From NCBI GenBank assembly GCA_963682025.1, contig OY821519.1, positions 146,052,312 to 146,116,311 on the forward strand: DNA of 64,000 nucleotides, written 5' to 3'. The stretch is from Cordilura impudica. Lineage: Eukaryota > Arthropoda > Insecta > Diptera > Scathophagidae. Every line of letters begins with the position of its first letter. Position 1 is the first letter of the stretch. The translations under genes and the position numbers were made by a program. Positions 10,936 to 21,765 of the stretch are shown piece by piece. The notes under the pieces were generated by a model. The model made no database searches. It was not told the DNA's origin and saw only the letters and a list, made by a program, of their open reading frames with translations.

Positions 10936-11815
10936 AAACAAATTGTTGATGATATTCATTAAATCTTTTGCCACTCTGAATCAACTGCCTTTATTAGGTC
11001 TGTCTTGTTTGTGTAATTCGTGTCCGTATTTTTCGGTATACATACAATTTCCCAAAGATTTTCTATGGGATTGAGATCTGGTGATTGACCATTTCAAAAC
11101 ACTAATTAGATTGTAGTCATTCGGTTACAACTTTCGAGATGTGTTTCGGGTCATTGTCATGTTGGATCTTCCAAACCAGAGGCATATTTTTCTACGACGT
11201 GTCATTTAGAATTTGCCTGTATCCAATACACGAAGTAGTGGACCCAAAAAGCAACCACATACCATAATATTTCCACCGCCCAAGTAAACACTTTTATTTT
11301 TATATCTTGGGTTTAGTCTTTTTCCCTTTGGCCGTGGTACAAAAATTCTTTCATTATTCTTAAATTAAATTAAAACTGGACTCATCTGAAAAGATAACAG
11401 TCTTCCAATTCCGTTTTAACCAGTTCGTGTGTTCTTTCTGTTCAGTTCTGATATCAGTCGTTTCTTCACATGACGATAACAACCAAGATCAGCATAAATT
11501 GGTCGTCGGGAAACATTCAAGCACATATTTTTAGTTTCAGATTCTTAATCATTTTGTAAATTTTTTTAAGTCTTTGCTATTAAATTGTCCTGTCTTTGGT
11601 CATATTACGAGGCCACAACAGGCCTGGCATCTACGCTAGGGAAACTTTACTCGTGGTTTTTTTATAATTTCCAGGCTAGGTCATGCCCCGGGGAAAAAAT
11701 GTAAAAATGTCGCTTAAATGTTGAGTTGTCGCCGTACCTCTTTCACGATATTTCTTGATTATTTTAGAAATTAACACCACCAGGAAAATCATCTATTATT
11801 CTGGTTTTTATTCTT
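10936..11815 (-). pseudogene. Decayed Tc1-like transposase
   Basis: Tc1-family motifs can be read in several frames on the minus strand. WLKRNWKTVIFSDESSFNL, containing the first catalytic Asp, lies near 11430-11360. A VPRPKGKRLNPRY then VYLGGGNIMVCGCF segment lies near 11340-11240. GQSPDLNPIENLWEIV near 11095-11045 carries the third acidic residue (E). The last is followed by a C-terminus with TDLIKAVDSEWQ. Frameshifts and stops are frequent, so it is inactive. It lies just downstream of the BI-1 3' end. Confidence 0.8.
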
Positions 11816-12225
11816 CCCATAAGTAAATATAAGATTAAAATATTGAGAAATACAATTGTGTTTAAAAAACCAATTGAAAGAAAACGTCAGAAATTATAAA
11901 TATTTGAATAACGGTTAAGATTTTATACATTTCCTTTCAGACCATATTCTACTTTTATTGTTTTAATCAACTCTGGTAAAGAAGTTAAAAAGTTGCCATT
12001 GTTTTGTCATCACTAAAAAAAATTCTTTTTCTTCGTTTATTTGACAAATTTTGAATTTCGTAAAAGTTTCCAATGTATTTTCACCCACTGTATGTATGTT
12101 CATAATTATATGAAATTGATAGATTATTTTATCTATTAATACTTACATCAAACGTCAATTAAATAAATAACGAATCATTAGTCAAAAATAAAACACTCAA
12201 AGTTTCTAAATATTTTTTTAATTCA

Positions 12226-12504
12226 TTTATTAAACAAAAATTTAGTTCCCCTGATATAACTCGCTTTACATTTGTAAACAAATGTTAATATAATTTTGAA
12301 ATCATGTAGATGAATGATAAAGACAAAAAATAGATTTAGCAAATGATTAATATGAATAAAATAATTAAAATAAGAATTAACTAAATGACTGGGATTAAAA
12401 ACTGATGATAAATACAACTTGAAAAAAATTCATCTTCCCATCGCAACATTATATAATAATAGTCCCTCCTCGTTAAAATTATATTTCTTTGATGAGAGTA
12501 CAAA
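12226..12504 (-). other. BI-1: Putative BI-1 3' UTR with poly(A) signal
   Basis: The AT-rich sequence after the BI-1 stop codon contains AATAAA on the minus strand at 12231-12226, about 275 bases downstream of the stop. This is inferred from position only; the cleavage site is not determined. Confidence 0.45.
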
Positions 12505-12543
12505 TTAGCGGCGTTTACGTTGATCTTCACGTTTGCGTTCCTC
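12505..12543 (-). CDS. BI-1: BI-1 terminal exon 4 (13 codons, basic tail)
   Basis: A tiny exon encoding EERKREDQRKRR and a TAA stop (12507-12505). It begins right after a TTTTAG acceptor (AG at 12545-12544) and is in phase 0, matching exon 3, which ends in phase 0 with the residues LTQK. The joined end LTQK-EERKRE agrees with the Drosophila BI-1 C-terminus as I remember it (LTQKEERKQN). The charged C-terminal tail is a family hallmark, linked to regulation and Ca2+/pH response in mammalian TMBIM6. The exon is separated from exon 3 by 24,079 bases. It is too short to be found by ORF length and rests on splice phase and similarity. Confidence 0.8.
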   Translation of the reverse strand, partial: EERKREDQRKRR

Positions 12544-13014
12544 CTAAAACAAATTGTAATAAATGAAAAATAAAAGTTTTTAAAAATATTTAATCATAAA
12601 TTATTTCTTACAGAGATTTAATTTATATAGTTTTCTCATTTATTAGACCTTAATTTGATTGTGGAAATCTTGATTATTTTTATTTTTTTGATAATTTTAA
12701 TTCACTCATAAGCCAATAAGTTGTTTTTAAAGCATAAAGTCTTTAAGCTGAAATGTTAATGTAGATTTAATTACTATTCATTTAATAAATACAGGTGCTT
12801 TAAAAAGGGAATTTTGAGTTATCAAGCAAACAATCGATAGAAGGCAAAATCTAATTAATCAAAAATGTTAAAACTGTAATCAACAAATGATTGCTAATCA
12901 GTATTGTTATTAACTTAGTTTATAATGTAATGGAAATTCTAACCAGGGACGGAAAATAATTGTTTTTTTTAAGAAAAGGTTATGTTAAATTCGATTTATT
13001 TGTTTTAGGGGAAT

Positions 13015-13615
13015 TTTAATAATTATCGTAAGATATATAGTATGTTGGTTACCGTAACCAATTGAAGTGAGAAATATTTTTTTTTTTTGTTATGAATTAA
13101 ATTAATTAAATTAATTAATTATGAATTAAATTAAATTTTTGATTACCAATAACCATTATCGAAAGTAATTTTTTTTTTTTGGTTTTTCCTACCCGTATAC
13201 ACATATCGTATTTTTGATGTAATGTATGCATTTCTAAGGGGTTTGTAGGGGCAAGAAATTAAAATATCTTTGGTAAAGTAAACAAAACGGGCAGTTTTGT
13301 AAGAATTGCTTATTAATTTTATAAATAAAATATTATTTAACGGAAAAGTGGATTAATAATAAAACTTCAACTAGTTTAATTAAATTAGTTTAATCATTAA
13401 ACTACGACCCTCTTAGAAATGCATCCATTAAATCAAAAATACGATATGTATCCGGGTAGGAATAACCAAAAAAAAAAATACTTTCGATAATATAGGTAAC
13501 CAACAAAATTTTTTTGGCTGCTATATAGTTATTCATAACCAAAAAAAATATTTCTCACTACAATTGGTTACGGTAACCAAAATACTATATATCTTACGAT
13601 AATTGTTAATTATAA
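13015..13615. repeat. Palindromic hairpin element
   Basis: Two arms of about 230 bases (roughly 13019-13255 and 13390-13612) are inverted copies with moderate divergence, around a spacer of about 130 bases. Shared landmarks are ATTATCGTAAGATATATAGTA, GGTTACCGTAACC (itself palindromic), AATATTTTTTTT, CCTACCCG and GATGCATTTCTAAG. There is no ORF. It is a MITE/foldback type in the BI-1 terminal intron. Confidence 0.75.
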
Positions 13616-13967
13616 CCATTATTTTATTTTTCGTCATTTCTCTTATAACTGTTACGTCCTTGATTCTAATAACAAATGGTTCGTACAGGCTACAAATATA
13701 CAGGACTATAATATACACCAAATTGTATATATATTTTATTTCCATATAATTCTACTCATACTCAAAAGGAGTGTTTCGTGTATTAGCATAATTTGTTTTC
13801 TTTTTCATTTAGAGTATGAAGATTAAAGATTAGTAAAAATTTACAAATAAATGTGGAATTTATTGAAAAGACAAAAAAAAAAAAAAGAAAAATTAGGAAG
13901 GTATTTGTTTTGGATTTACATTTGCCCAGATCTATTATTAAATGTTTTACACATGGACTATATAATA

Positions 13968-14115
13968 CTAGGTGTACGCATAAGTTTTTTCCGGTTTAAC
14001 CAAGAGATGGCGCCAGCGAAAAAGTACGGAGCGGAATAATTTGACACAAACGCAATTTTGTTCGTCTGACATTTCAACTACAAAAACACACAAGCTAACT
14101 CATCCAAAAGTATTT
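13968..14115 (+). mobile_element. Possible mariner 5' end
   Basis: The sequence TAGGTGTACGCATAAGTTTT near 13969, followed by GAGATGGCGCCAGCG, resembles the terminal part of a mariner element. No matching transposase or second end was found, so this is a weak call. Confidence 0.3.
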
Positions 14116-14699
14116 AATCAAAAGAAAAATGCTCTTGAAAGTCAGCGTTTGTTGGTAGAAACATTGTGTTTCTAGCGATATTCCTGCACTGGTCGTAATT
14201 GGAGACAATTAGGTGAAGTGGGTTGTTTGGGGACATAATCCATGTTCTGATTCTGTACCATTCCATAGTCTCAGAGTCTCATGTGCACCAACAGTGACAA
14301 CTGCCTAAATCCGGCCAAAACAGTAGCATTAGAACTCATTATTGGCAATAGACATTTTGGGAAATTTCTACTTGAATTTTTTCCTTGTAATGATCAGAAG
14401 CTTCTCCACGGGTGCATGCTGTATAGAAATGCTGTCCTGCTATACATCTGCGTGTTCTTTCTGATACATTTTGTTGTACATTTCGATCAGGGCATACTAG
14501 GGCTCTAAACAATTATAAGTCATTGCGATGTTTTACATTTTGCACAAAATTTTTTGTTGCAAAATAATTTTCATCGTTCTCAATCAGAATCAATTATTTT
14601 CAATACTAAACAGAATAATTAAAAACTAATAATTGCTGTTTGAGTTTGATTACACAAGGGAACAAGGTTTTTGTTGATTAAGAACTGAATATTGTTTTT

Positions 14700-17110
14700 A
14701 AAGTTATTTGGGACGCTGAATCCAAATCTGTACTTGGTTTTTTTTTCTATCAGCTCGACTTTTCGCGATATTATACCGTTATGTCCAAAATTAGCACTTC
14801 CACTACATATATTGGAATAACTTGAAAACGGTTCATCATATTCAGTTAAAAAAAATCAAAAACTCGTCAACAATATTATCTTTAAGTCGTGCTTACATTG
14901 TTTTTAAATTTGCCCAGCAGTTTCAGAGATATCGTGAAAGTTTTGAAAAAAGAACAATTAAAAAAAAATTTTTTTTTATTCTTTAAAAATTTATAAAAAA
15001 TAAAAATGCGACATACATAGATCACAGGTTTGGTCTAAAGGAATTTAGTTAAACATATTTCGAATGAAATGAGCTTTATTTCATTGTAATCGGTGCACAA
15101 CTTTTGATTTTGTTCACAATTTACAAAAAAAACTCAACTGATAAATTTTCAATTATATATTCTTCCTTTATTTACATATTTTAACAAATTTGATATTTAC
15201 ATATGAGATCAGATCTTATCTTTACATAGATATTGCAACCAAAAAATAATATATAGGATCTAAAGACAATAAATAGTTTTTATTTTATTTTTTAATGATT
15301 TTTAAAGGAAAATGGGAGGAAAAAAACCTTTATATGATTTAATAAATTCAAATACTATCTGAAAATATTTATATGCTTATAGAAGGTTTATTAGAAATAA
15401 TAGACCTCTATAAGCATATAATTTTCAATTTGGTGATTTCTTTTTAATTTTACGTTACTTCTCTACATTCTCTTATCGATGGGTAAGAGGAATTTTCAAT
15501 TTTGGCAAAATAATTGTTGTTAATCCTTGTTATGAAATCGATAATTTTGTCATAGCCTGTTTCTTCATGAAGAAGATTTGTAGGATACCTCCACGGCTTT
15601 CTATTTATCATTTTAAGACATTTGTTTTGTATAATTTGTAAGCGTTTTAGGTGGCAGCGTCACTCCAAATAGGACACGCGTATGTTAATATTGGCCTTAT
15701 AACACTTTTGAATAGATTTTTGTTTTTGGGGTTTAGAAATGACCTTCTATTTAGTAGTGGCCATAATGCTTTAAATGATTTTATAGCTCTTTGGCACGTA
15801 TCCATAATATGTTGTTTAAAAGTAAGCTTTTTGTCCAAGACAACTCCGAGATATTTGACATCGTTAAGTATATTTATGGTATTATTTCCAATATGAAGAT
15901 GACATCTTGGCAATCTTTTGGGAGATTTGTTGAACGGAAAAATAATTGCTTGGGTCTTGTTTGGATTAATTTTGATTTTCCATTTGTGAAAATATTTACT
16001 GCAATTTACAAGTCCCTTTTCCATTTTCTTCAGGAGTGCGCTTGTAAGTTTGTTTGAAGAAATTAACACAGTATCATCTGCGTAATAAGCAATTTTCATA
16101 TATTTCGGGACTTTAAAATCGGATGTATATATCGAGTAAAGCAATGGCGACAAGACTGATCCTTGAGGTAACCCTGTGGTAATGGTTTTTGGAGATGATG
16201 TTTCATTATTAATCGCAACTTTAAAGCTTCTGCCGTGAATGAAATCTGAAATTAGTTTGCATAAATATTTTGGTATATTTGCATCAAAAAGTTTAAATAC
16301 TAGGCCATTATGCCATACGGTGTCAAACGCTTTTTCGATATCGAACAATATTAGACCCGTTGAACGTTTATTGTTTTTATTGCTGATTATTTGATTTTTA
16401 ATTCTGTTTATTTGGTGAGTAGTGCTATGCCCTTTTTTAAATCCAAATTGTTATTTAGCAACAATAGAATTGGTCGTAGCAAATTCACTAAGACGAGAAT
16501 ATAGTATTTTTTCAAATATTTTACCTAAGTTACTTAATAAACTAATAGGTCTGTAGCTGTTTGGGTTATTTATTGGCTTACTAGGTTTGTTTATGGCTAT
16601 AACCTTAGCGTTTTTGAAATGGTTTGGGAAGTAGTTGAGATTGATGCAGCTGTTAAATATTATAACCAGTAATTTTAGAGCTTTGAGTGGAAGTTTCTTT
16701 AAAAGCAGGTTGGGAACATTGTCAAAACCAGGAGATTTTGAGGGCTTTATTGATGAGACAATATTCATTACTTCTTCTAGAGATGTATAAATTGCTGACT
16801 CAGAACTGGGATTTTCCTTCTTAAAATAATTTACTGTTGTATTTATTACTATAAATATTACTGTTGTATTTATTACTATAAATATTACTATAAATACAAC
16901 AGTGAGGTTATTTGCTTTGACAAATGTATTTGCCAGGACTTCAGCCTTGTCCTTATCAGATGTTATCCTTGTATTTCCAACCTCAAGGTGAGAGATTTGA
17001 TTTTTTCCTTTTCCTCGCAAGTTCCTGCTTATTCTCCAAAATGATTTATCACCTGGTTTTAAACTCAACTGATAAAAACCGCGATTTCCATACAAAAATA
17101 AAATTTTTTT
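14700..17110 (+). repeat. Repeat family A, copy 1, split by a retrotransposon
   Basis: The non-coding repeat shares long stretches with 21766-22430 in reverse: CAGCTCGACTTTTCGCGATA, CCACTACATATATTGGAATA, TTTGCCCAGCAGTTTCAGAG, GATCACAGGTTTGGTCT. It breaks at 15145 and resumes at about 17064 (CTCAACTGATAAAAACCGCG). The Jockey-type insertion lies between. The copy at 21985-22430 is continuous across this site. Confidence 0.75.
15146..17063 (-). mobile_element. 5'-truncated Jockey-clade retrotransposon copy (pseudogene)
   Basis: A minus-strand copy of the last 1.9 kb of the element at 32171-36463, starting at LKPGDKSFW. It is flanked by a 13-base target duplication, CTCAACTGATAAA, at 15133-15145 and 17064-17076. 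The reverse transcriptase still shows DIEKAFDTVWH, LPQGSVLSPLLY and YYADDT. It is broken by an in-frame stop where the intact copy has AKEQFGF (near 16450), a further stop near 15650, and an insert of short TATTTATTACTATAAATATT-type repeats at about 16836-16905. Truncation at the 5' end is normal for target-primed reverse transcription. The 3' end keeps the hairpin (15372-15418). Confidence 0.92.
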
Positions 17111-17197
17111 AATATGTGTGTGTTTGCTGCTGTCCTCTTTATGCAATAAGTATGTTATAGTAATTGATTTTAGGCCACTGATTTCAGACATTAATGC

Positions 17198-17590
17198 CGT
17201 TTTCTTTTCTCACAAAAAATGTCGCACTTTTTTCGAAAAGTGTATTTTTCTTTATATTCTGAATTAAGAGCAACATTATCTTATACATCAATTGAAAGGT
17301 CTCAAATCCGAGCACTCGTGAATTGCAAAAAATTGCAGCCATAGACTTCTTTCAGGTCACAGTGTGAGAATTTTTCGCCATTGTTCCCTTTTTTTTTAAT
17401 ATTTTCACCCTATGACTTCAAAGAGGGTAATAATAAATTTTTTTTTGCATTTTATGAACACAGCTCTTTGAGACCTTTGGATTGATGTATAAGATAAGGT
17501 TGCTCTTAGTTTAGAATACATATATAAAAAAATACACTTTTCGAAAAAAGTGCAAATAAAATGCGACATTTTTTGTCAGAAAAGAAAACG
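17198..17590. repeat. Palindromic MITE, about 393 bp
   Basis: The arms, 17198-17306 and 17467-17590, are inverted copies. Shared landmarks are CGTTTTCTTTTCT, AAAAAATGTCGCA, CACTTTTTTCGAAAAGTGTA, AAGAGCAAC and ACATCAAT then AAGGTCTCAAA. The 160-base centre is non-coding. It could fold into one long RNA hairpin if transcribed with the BI-1 intron. Confidence 0.8.
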
Positions 17591-17757
17591 TCATAAGTCA
17601 AATTTTTTCTGTCAACTATACTTTTCACTTTATCAATAATAGAGGATTTTAAAGAAAAATAAAAATTTTTAATGCACAAATATTATAATGTAATTACAAC
17701 TCATCGAAAAATTTTCATTTATAAGATTTTCTTAAATTATCTTGTTTAGGTTTATTT

Positions 17758-17934
17758 TTAATGCTCCAGCAATAGTCCGCCATCATATGGATATCCCAAT
17801 GACCCTGCTACAGCTCGCTCCTCTATAGTACGAATATCTTGATGGAAACGTTCACATTGTTCTTCACTGAAGTCTCCAAGATTTTCAGGGAAACAAACCA
17901 AATGACTGTGTAGGTAGTGTACCTTAATGCTCAT
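17758..17934 (-). pseudogene. Fragment of an insect transposon-associated ORF
   Basis: A 58-codon open stretch reads MSIKVHYLHSHLVCFPENL and continues GDFSEEQCERFHQDI. I recognise this HSHLDFFPENLG...GERFHQDI pattern from many unannotated insect proteins of repeat origin, usually near the C-terminus. I cannot name the superfamily. It is flanked by non-coding DNA and clearly a fragment. Confidence 0.5.
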
Positions 17935-18577
17935 ATTACAACAAAGCTGCTGGAAATGTGGAACATGTTATCCATGTTCCAAACGGAAAATCACACATCA
18001 ATAACAAAGTGCACTTTCTATTTTTCTCTTTAATTGACTGTGAACTGACTAGGTAGGTTCCTGACTAGGTTCCTTTATGAACAAAAACAGCAATCCAGCG
18101 CTCACGCACATTTATAGGCGTTTATTAGTTTGCTACCGCAATCATAAAAATGAAACAACGTTTAGTTTATTACTTATTTTTTTTTTTTTTTACTTCTGAG
18201 AATCATAAAAAAGGCATAAAAGCGAAACGCGTTCTTCGATTTTTATGATCTGTCTCATTTTATTCATAGGTTATGTGACTTTACGTGAAAGTAATAAGAC
18301 TTTACACTTTTTTAATTTTTGGATTTTTCAAGATTTTTAAATATACAAAATTAAAATTTTTTTTATATTTATTTTTTTTACTTAAACAACCATTACTCAG
18401 CCATTTTTTTTGGTGTTTTTTAGAAATTTGATTGTTTTCCAAAGATAACAATTATATATACGATACCCTATACAATGGTTAAGAGACCCTATCTCTTCGG
18501 TCCAACTAATTGGATATAGAAAATAAGCACAACAAAGATTAAAAACCTGACCAAAATTTAACTAAATTGAAGCATAA

Positions 18578-21109
18578 GGGGCATTCCATGTAAAAGTGGA
18601 AAACATCATAAATTTTAAATTTCAATGGATTATTGGTAATTCAGAAATAAGTTATAAGTAAAGGTTTATATTTCAATTATCTGTTGATTTTTTTTTTAAA
18701 CAATAAAGAGAATAGTAATTTTTCTCTCCGAAAACTTCGATTTCATAGAAAGTAATTTGGGGAAAAAATTTTGTTTATACCTGCAACACTGTTTTTGGTA
18801 GTTTTTACAGTTGTTGACAGTTGGCGAGTGTGTTTTTAACGAAAGTGTGAGAAAAACTAATAAGCTGCATAAAAATAAATTGAAAAGGTATGTTAGATTT
18901 TGTGTATTTCTTCTTTTAACAAATGCTTGTCGTATGTCCCACCAGTCACGGTAAAAAGTATAAAATTTGTTTCCCCGTCTACAAATATGAGTTAATGAAT
19001 TAAGTTTTTTCCTAGAAGTAAGAATAATTATGCCGATTACTATTTGAGCACGTTTGCGTGCTCAAAGACTGGTTTTATATGTGTCCCACCAGTCACATTT
19101 GACTGGCTTACACTGACATATGATGGAATTTTGTTTGGAAGTTATCCACAGGTCTAGGGACCGCTTAATAGTAACTTTGTTTTCTATTTTTATTTGTTAT
19201 ATTTTGTTGCTAGTTTTAAACTTTGCGTGCATAAAGATTAATACTGCAGAGAGGAAGAGAAAATCTCGAGAGAAGATGAAAGAGGATAGAGAAAAATGGA
19301 AGCTTATTCATTATTAGTGAATGTTAACCCTGAAATAAATGTCGGTAAGAGCAAATTTTTTGAATTCAGGCCTATACACGTGAGACCCTTAAACGAAATG
19401 CCACATAATGTTTGTATTTGTGTTCATCACGCAAACTATAACTTTCTACTAGAGGCTTTAAGCAAAGTTGTGCCAATAATACCCGGTTTTTCCACAGAAT
19501 TTCTGAAATAAATTACTTCTGATATCTCTAACGAAAAGTTATGACTGCTGAATGTTTGAACTGTTTCGAAGTTTCAGATATTCTTCCTCTAGCATTTGAC
19601 ACGACTTTTGCAGTGACATGGAAACAGTGGCAATCAGTCGAAAAAAGATGTGAAATTAGAGCTCGCAGTGGAACTATAAAAGATCTTTTAAAAGAACTCG
19701 ATACCAAAACACCCAAGTTCAAGTCCCACGTTTTTGCTAAAAATGAGCAATCTAAATTCTTCGAATCAATAGTAAAACAAAGTACTCAGGAACAAGTAGT
19801 ACTTCAAATCGACTTTGCAGAAAATTTTTCGATCTTGAACCAGGATGAAATTCAATCTGCCCACTGGAACCATGACACTATTTACGGCATGTGCATGGGC
19901 TGACCAAGGTCAAAAGAAACATTCATTTGTAATTGTTAGCAGCGAATTATCTCACGATAAGTATGCTGTGTGGTTGTTCATAAAAAGAATTATCTATAAT
20001 TTGAAAACGCGGTTTCCACAGTTCAAAAACCGATTTACGTTGTCGACTCTGTGTTTCTCTGGGTCGGACTGGGGTGTTAATATTAGTTGGAGTTTTTTTT
20101 GCTTCTGGCCATGGTAAGGGAGCAGTTGATGGCATAGGAGCCACAGCAAAGAGAGCCATTTGATCTGCTATCATGTCAAGAAAAGCAATAATTCAAAACA
20201 GCTGGGACTGCCACAAATATTTACTAGCAAAAGAAGTTAATCAATTGGACATTTTCATTGTCGCTGTTGTCGAAATTGAAGAACATCAAGAACAACTTCG
20301 CGAAAGATGGAAACACATTAAACCAATTCCAAACATAGAGAGACACCATAATTTTCAGTCTCAAGGAAACAAATGCATCGTGTACTCACTCACTGCAACA
20401 TCTTGTCAATCCAAAAAGGTCTTTTTAATTCAAGAACAAAAATTAATTTATTCTGATGTGTACTCCAATGACAGTGAATAATAAGAAACAGTTGCAACAC
20501 AGAATTTTCATATATTTTTGTTATGAAAAAGAGATTTGTTTTATTTTTATTGATAACTAGAGTAATTTTTCCATTTTGTTAATTTAATTGTTAAGTTGTT
20601 AATTTTTGTTTACTTTCTTTTATGTTTTCTACTAAAAATTATAAAAAAACAATAAAACTGATTTTCGTTAACTCCAATTTTACGTATTTTGTACTTGTCC
20701 CACCAGTCACAAAGACCTGTCCCACCAGTCACGATCTATTTTTTTAAATCATTTCTACGAATGATATAGGTCTGATTTGTAATGAAAACTAAAGCGTAGG
20801 ATATGTATTTTATATCATATAAAAGTGTTACATGAAAAATATTTGGTTTGGCTAAACTCCATTTCTGTGTACACAGTAGTCAAAGAAAGGGATTTTTTAG
20901 TGTCCCACCAGTCACAGTCATTTAAATAATAATAATAGTTCAAAAGTGAACAACATTTTTAAGTTTGTTAAAAATTAGTTTTTTAAATTGGTCACTTAAC
21001 TTAACTTTACTTTATATTTTACTATTTTATAAGTTATGATGACGAAGTTATAACGCATATTTGGTCAAATTCTGTAGTCAAAAGTCCCACCAGTCACAAT
21101 GGAATGTCT
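18578..21109 (+). mobile_element. Unclassified DNA transposon with direct GTCCCACCAGTCAC motifs
   Basis: About 2.53 kb, flanked by CATAA (18573-18577 and 21110-21114). The ends are short imperfect inverted repeats: left GGGGCATTCCATGT, right (reverse complement) AGACATTCCATTGTG. The 14-mer GTCCCACCAGTCAC occurs six times, all on the plus strand: 18936, 19083, 20697, 20719, 20902 and 21084. Two copies lie before and four after the coding part. A perfect 10-bp stem hairpin sits at 19043-19066. The coding region is a broken transposase-like gene. I cannot place it in a named superfamily from memory. Confidence 0.65.
19120..20481 (+). pseudogene. Broken transposase-like protein (DFAEN / GHGKGAVDG type)
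   Basis: Four frames carry one protein in order. A Lys/Arg/Glu-rich N-terminal segment (AERKRKSREKMKEDREK) spans 19240-19300. NVGKSKFFEFRPIHVRP lies near 19340. A middle part at 19541-19903 contains VVLQIDFAENFSILNQDEIQ (positions 19798-19857). Then come HSFVIVSSELSHDKYAVW (19920-19970) and FKNRFTLSTLCF. ASGHGKGAVDGIGATAKRA lies near 20102-20158. Finally 20173-20481 contains IEEHQEQLRERWKHIKPIP. I have seen this architecture in unannotated proteins of insects and cnidarians. The conserved Asp/Glu in DFAEN and the GHGKGAVDG block suggest a DDE-like nuclease, which is inference. Stops and frameshifts make this copy inactive. Confidence 0.6.
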
Positions 21110-21765
21110 CATAAACCAAATTTGAGTGCCATTGTTATTAATTTTTTTGGCTGCAGATATGAAAAAGTTCATATCGGTGCTATATTAATATGGGGACTAG
21201 GTCGAAAAATGCACCGATCCTGACCATACTTGGTAGTCACTTTATTTTGAAAAAATATATACAAACCAAATTTGAGAAAAATCTGTGCAATATTTTTGTT
21301 TTTTGATAAATTTAAGTGAAGATCGGGAAGCAGCTCTACATGGGGCCTATTGGGATTTTTTTTTTGATTACTTATTAATGGATCCAATTAACACATACAA
21401 ACCCATTTGACTGAGATCTATGTGATAGTTTGGATCTTATGGCAATTTATGTTGATTTCATAGGGGTCATTTGTATGGGGACTAGGTCTGAACATGAACC
21501 GATTTTCACCAGTTTCAATAGCGTTCATCCCATGGCCGACAAAAGCTTATATACCAAATTTCATCAAAATATATTCATATTTGCGACCTGTAGTTTGATT
21601 ACAAGGTTTACATGGACACACAGACGGACGGACGGGCATCGCTAAATCGAATCAGAAAGTGATTCTGAGTCGATCGGTATAATAAAAGATGGGTCTAGGT
21701 CAAATATTTTTGGTAGTTACAAACAGCAGCACAAAGTCATTAAAAAAACAATTTTGAACATCACC

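Larger units (their letters stand above)
18453..21740 (+). repeat. Repeat family R, copy 3, split by a DNA transposon
   Basis: The left part at 18453-18572 (ACGATACCCTATACAATGG; CCAACTAATTGGATATAG) and the right part at 21110-21740 (CATAAACCAAATTTGAG; TGGACACACAGACGGACGG; ending in AAACAGCAGCACAAAGTCAT) join as one family R copy when compared with 8706-9962. The 2.5-kb insertion between them is described separately. About 45 bases next to the left junction are not in other R copies. Confidence 0.7.

Noticed and set aside
17064..17191. N-terminal extension of the reverse-transcriptase frame (MSEISGLKSI...)
   Set aside because: It lies outside the target duplication, so it is host repeat A read by chance in the same frame.
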